From contig JAUWCW010000078.1 of the NCBI GenBank assembly GCA_030609125.1, positions 1 to 8,218 on the forward strand: a DNA stretch of 8,218 nt, written 5' to 3'. Position numbers and translations under genes: made by a program. The DNA comes from JAUWCW01 sp030609125 [NCBI: Candidatus Rokuibacteriota bacterium]. GTDB taxonomy: Bacteria > JAUVQV01. Shown in pieces: positions 7,406 to 8,218 of this stretch. Below the pieces are notes generated by a model, which had not been told where the DNA came from, ran no database searches, and was given only the letters and a program-made list of their open reading frames with translations. The number at the start of each line of letters is the position of its first letter. Positions within the stretch are counted from its first letter, which is position 1.

Positions 7406-7981
7406 CTACAGCCTTTCGACCTGCAGGAAGTCCAGCTCCACCGGCGTGGACCTCCCGAAGATGCTGACCATGACCCTCAGCTTCCCGCGCTCCGCGTTCA
7501 CGTCGTCCACCATGCCGATGAAACTGTTGAAAGGGCCGTCGATGACCCTCACGCTCTCGCCCACCCGGAAAAGAACCTTGGGCTTGGGCTTGCCGGTGTC
7601 GCTCGTCGTCTGGTCGATGATCTCCTGCACCTCGGCATCGGAAAGAGGCGCCGGGTGTGTCCGTCCGCCGACGAACCCGGTTATTTTCGGCGTGTCCCGC
7701 ACTACGTGCCACGTCTCGTCGTTGAGCTCCATCTTGACCAGGATGTAACCCGGAAAGATCTTCCGTTCCGAAACTTTTCGCTTGCCCTTCTTGAGTTCCA
7801 CGATGTCTTCCGAGGGGATCAGGATCTCCGTCACCTTGTCTTCCCACCCCAGGCCGGACATCCGCTCCAGAAGGCTCTCCTTGACCTTGGTTTCGTAGCC
7901 TGAATAGGTGTGGATCACGTACCAGCGGTGCTCGGAGGAAGGCTTCTCTTCACTCATTGCCTGATCAGTCCCTTCTGACAT
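7406..7981 (-). CDS. nusG: NusG, transcription elongation/termination factor
   Basis: NusG binds the clamp helices of RNA polymerase through its N-terminal domain, suppresses pausing, and uses its KOW domain to contact Rho or ribosomal protein S10 in transcription-translation coupling. The 191-residue product has the NGN domain at about 18-123, opening with [12 protein letters not shown] and containing the conserved FPGYILVKM stretch (76-84), a linker, then the KOW domain from about 138 ([19 protein letters not shown]) to the end. The start is uncertain. ATG at 7981 has an AGGG only three bases upstream; ATG at 7957 gives 183 residues, nearer to E. coli (181), behind a distant AAGGGA. The first eight residues are therefore doubtful. 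No domain is missing or broken. Confidence 0.97.
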   Translation of the reverse strand: MSEGTDQAMSEEKPSSEHRWYVIHTYSGYETKVKESLLERMSGLGWEDKVTEILIPSEDIVELKKGKRKVSERKIFPGYILVKMELNDETWHVVRDTPKITGFVGGRTHPAPLSDAEVQEIIDQTTSDTGKPKPKVLFRVGESVRVIDGPFNSFIGMVDDVNAERGKLRVMVSIFGRSTPVELDFLQVERL

Positions 7982-7986
7982 GCGCC

Positions 7987-8172
7987 CTAACCCATGATCG
8001 CCCCGACCAGACGGCCGAGGGCAAAGTCGATGATGCCGAGGAAAACGGAGACGATGATCGTCAGAACTATCACCACCACCGTCGCCGAAATCGTCTGCTG
8101 GCGCGTGGGCCAGCTGACTTTCTTGAGCTCTACGCTTACTTCCTTGAAAAACGTCTTCGATTTATCAAACAT
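7987..8172 (-). CDS. secE: SecE, preprotein translocase subunit
   Basis: SecE is the small clamp subunit of the SecYEG channel in the inner membrane, which exports unfolded preproteins and inserts membrane proteins. The 61-residue product has the short single-membrane-segment form of the family: an amphipathic N-terminal helix with the signature EVSVELKKVSWPT (residues 11-23), then one hydrophobic segment at about residues 29-51 (ATVVVIVLTIIVSVFLGII). E. coli has two extra N-terminal segments; this minimal form is usual in most other bacteria. The start is ATG, and the Shine-Dalgarno upstream is poor (at best a GGA within ACGGACCT). The stop is followed by only five bases before the longer nusG start, suggesting translational coupling. 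Identity rests on the motif, the size and its position before nusG. Confidence 0.96.
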   Translation of the reverse strand: MFDKSKTFFKEVSVELKKVSWPTRQQTISATVVVIVLTIIVSVFLGIIDFALGRLVGAIMG

Positions 8173-8192
8173 AGGTCCGTTACCGTGGAATC

Positions 8193-8218
8193 TGGCAGGC
8201 CAGGAGGGATTCGAACCC
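8193..8218 (-). tRNA. 3' end of a tRNA gene, probably tRNA-Trp (partial)
   Basis: Read on the minus strand, the window opens with the 3' part of a T arm (GGGTTCGAATCCC), then a seven-base acceptor strand CTGGCCT, discriminator G and an encoded CCA. These are the hallmarks of a tRNA 3' end. The anticodon lies outside the window. tRNA-Trp is favoured because discriminator G is a Trp identity element, because a 5' strand AGGCCAG would fit the family, and because tRNA-Trp very commonly sits directly before secE. The tRNA call is seen in the sequence; the amino acid is inference. Only 20 bases separate it from secE, so the two are probably co-transcribed and the promoter lies upstream of the window. 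Confidence 0.9.

Noticed and set aside
6190-7467. A 425-codon plus-strand open frame opposite rplA and rplK
   Set aside because: It is antisense to two clear ribosomal protein genes and their spacer, with low-complexity shadow composition.
1-8218. A previously undescribed system, mobile element or CRISPR array
   Set aside because: Every long stretch is explained by the canonical secE-nusG-rplKAJL-rpoBC order; no direct-repeat arrays, transposase-like frames or terminal inverted repeats were found by eye.

Overview
The window is one co-directional block on the minus strand holding the conserved bacterial transcription/translation cluster. In transcription order (high to low coordinates) it reads: 3' end of a tRNA gene (probably tRNA-Trp), secE, nusG, rplK (L11), rplA (L1), rplJ (L10), rplL (L7/L12), rpoB (RNA polymerase beta) and the first 203 codons of rpoC (beta'). 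Nearly all the DNA is coding. No spacer exceeds 200 bases, and no mobile element, CRISPR array, phage gene or accessory system was seen.

The organism is a GC-rich Gram-negative-type bacterium. Beta has the long proteobacterial-style architecture (1372 residues, with insertions between the conserved blocks). The rpoC N-terminus closely resembles what I remember of deltaproteobacterial (Geobacter-like) proteins and keeps E. coli numbering for the zinc-binding cysteines. I would place it among the deltaproteobacteria in the broad sense or a neighbouring uncultured lineage; the sequence alone does not settle this.

Region by region: 8193-8218 is the tRNA 3' end with encoded CCA; 7987-8172 secE and 7406-7981 nusG are tightly packed; 6922-7344 rplK and 6112-6810 rplA follow, with a strong hairpin in the 111-base gap between them. 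The 199 bases before rplJ carry a clear L10 leader RNA (three-way junction with two UUCG-capped arms and kink-turn-like flanks) and a possible hairpin over the rplJ ribosome-binding site. The 175-base rplL-rpoB spacer holds three GC-rich hairpins without a U-tract, the place where many bacteria attenuate or process the mRNA to separate ribosomal-protein from polymerase output. rpoC starts with TTG behind a very strong Shine-Dalgarno sequence.

The genes work together as a growth-control module: SecE completes the SecYEG translocon; NusG couples RNA polymerase to the leading ribosome or Rho; L11, L1, L10 and L7/L12 form the ribosomal stalks that recruit GTPase factors and handle E-site tRNA; beta and beta' form the polymerase catalytic core. 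I see no previously undescribed system. What merits a second look is RNA-level regulation in the spacers and two substitutions at normally invariant sites (beta K156 and L11 S29).
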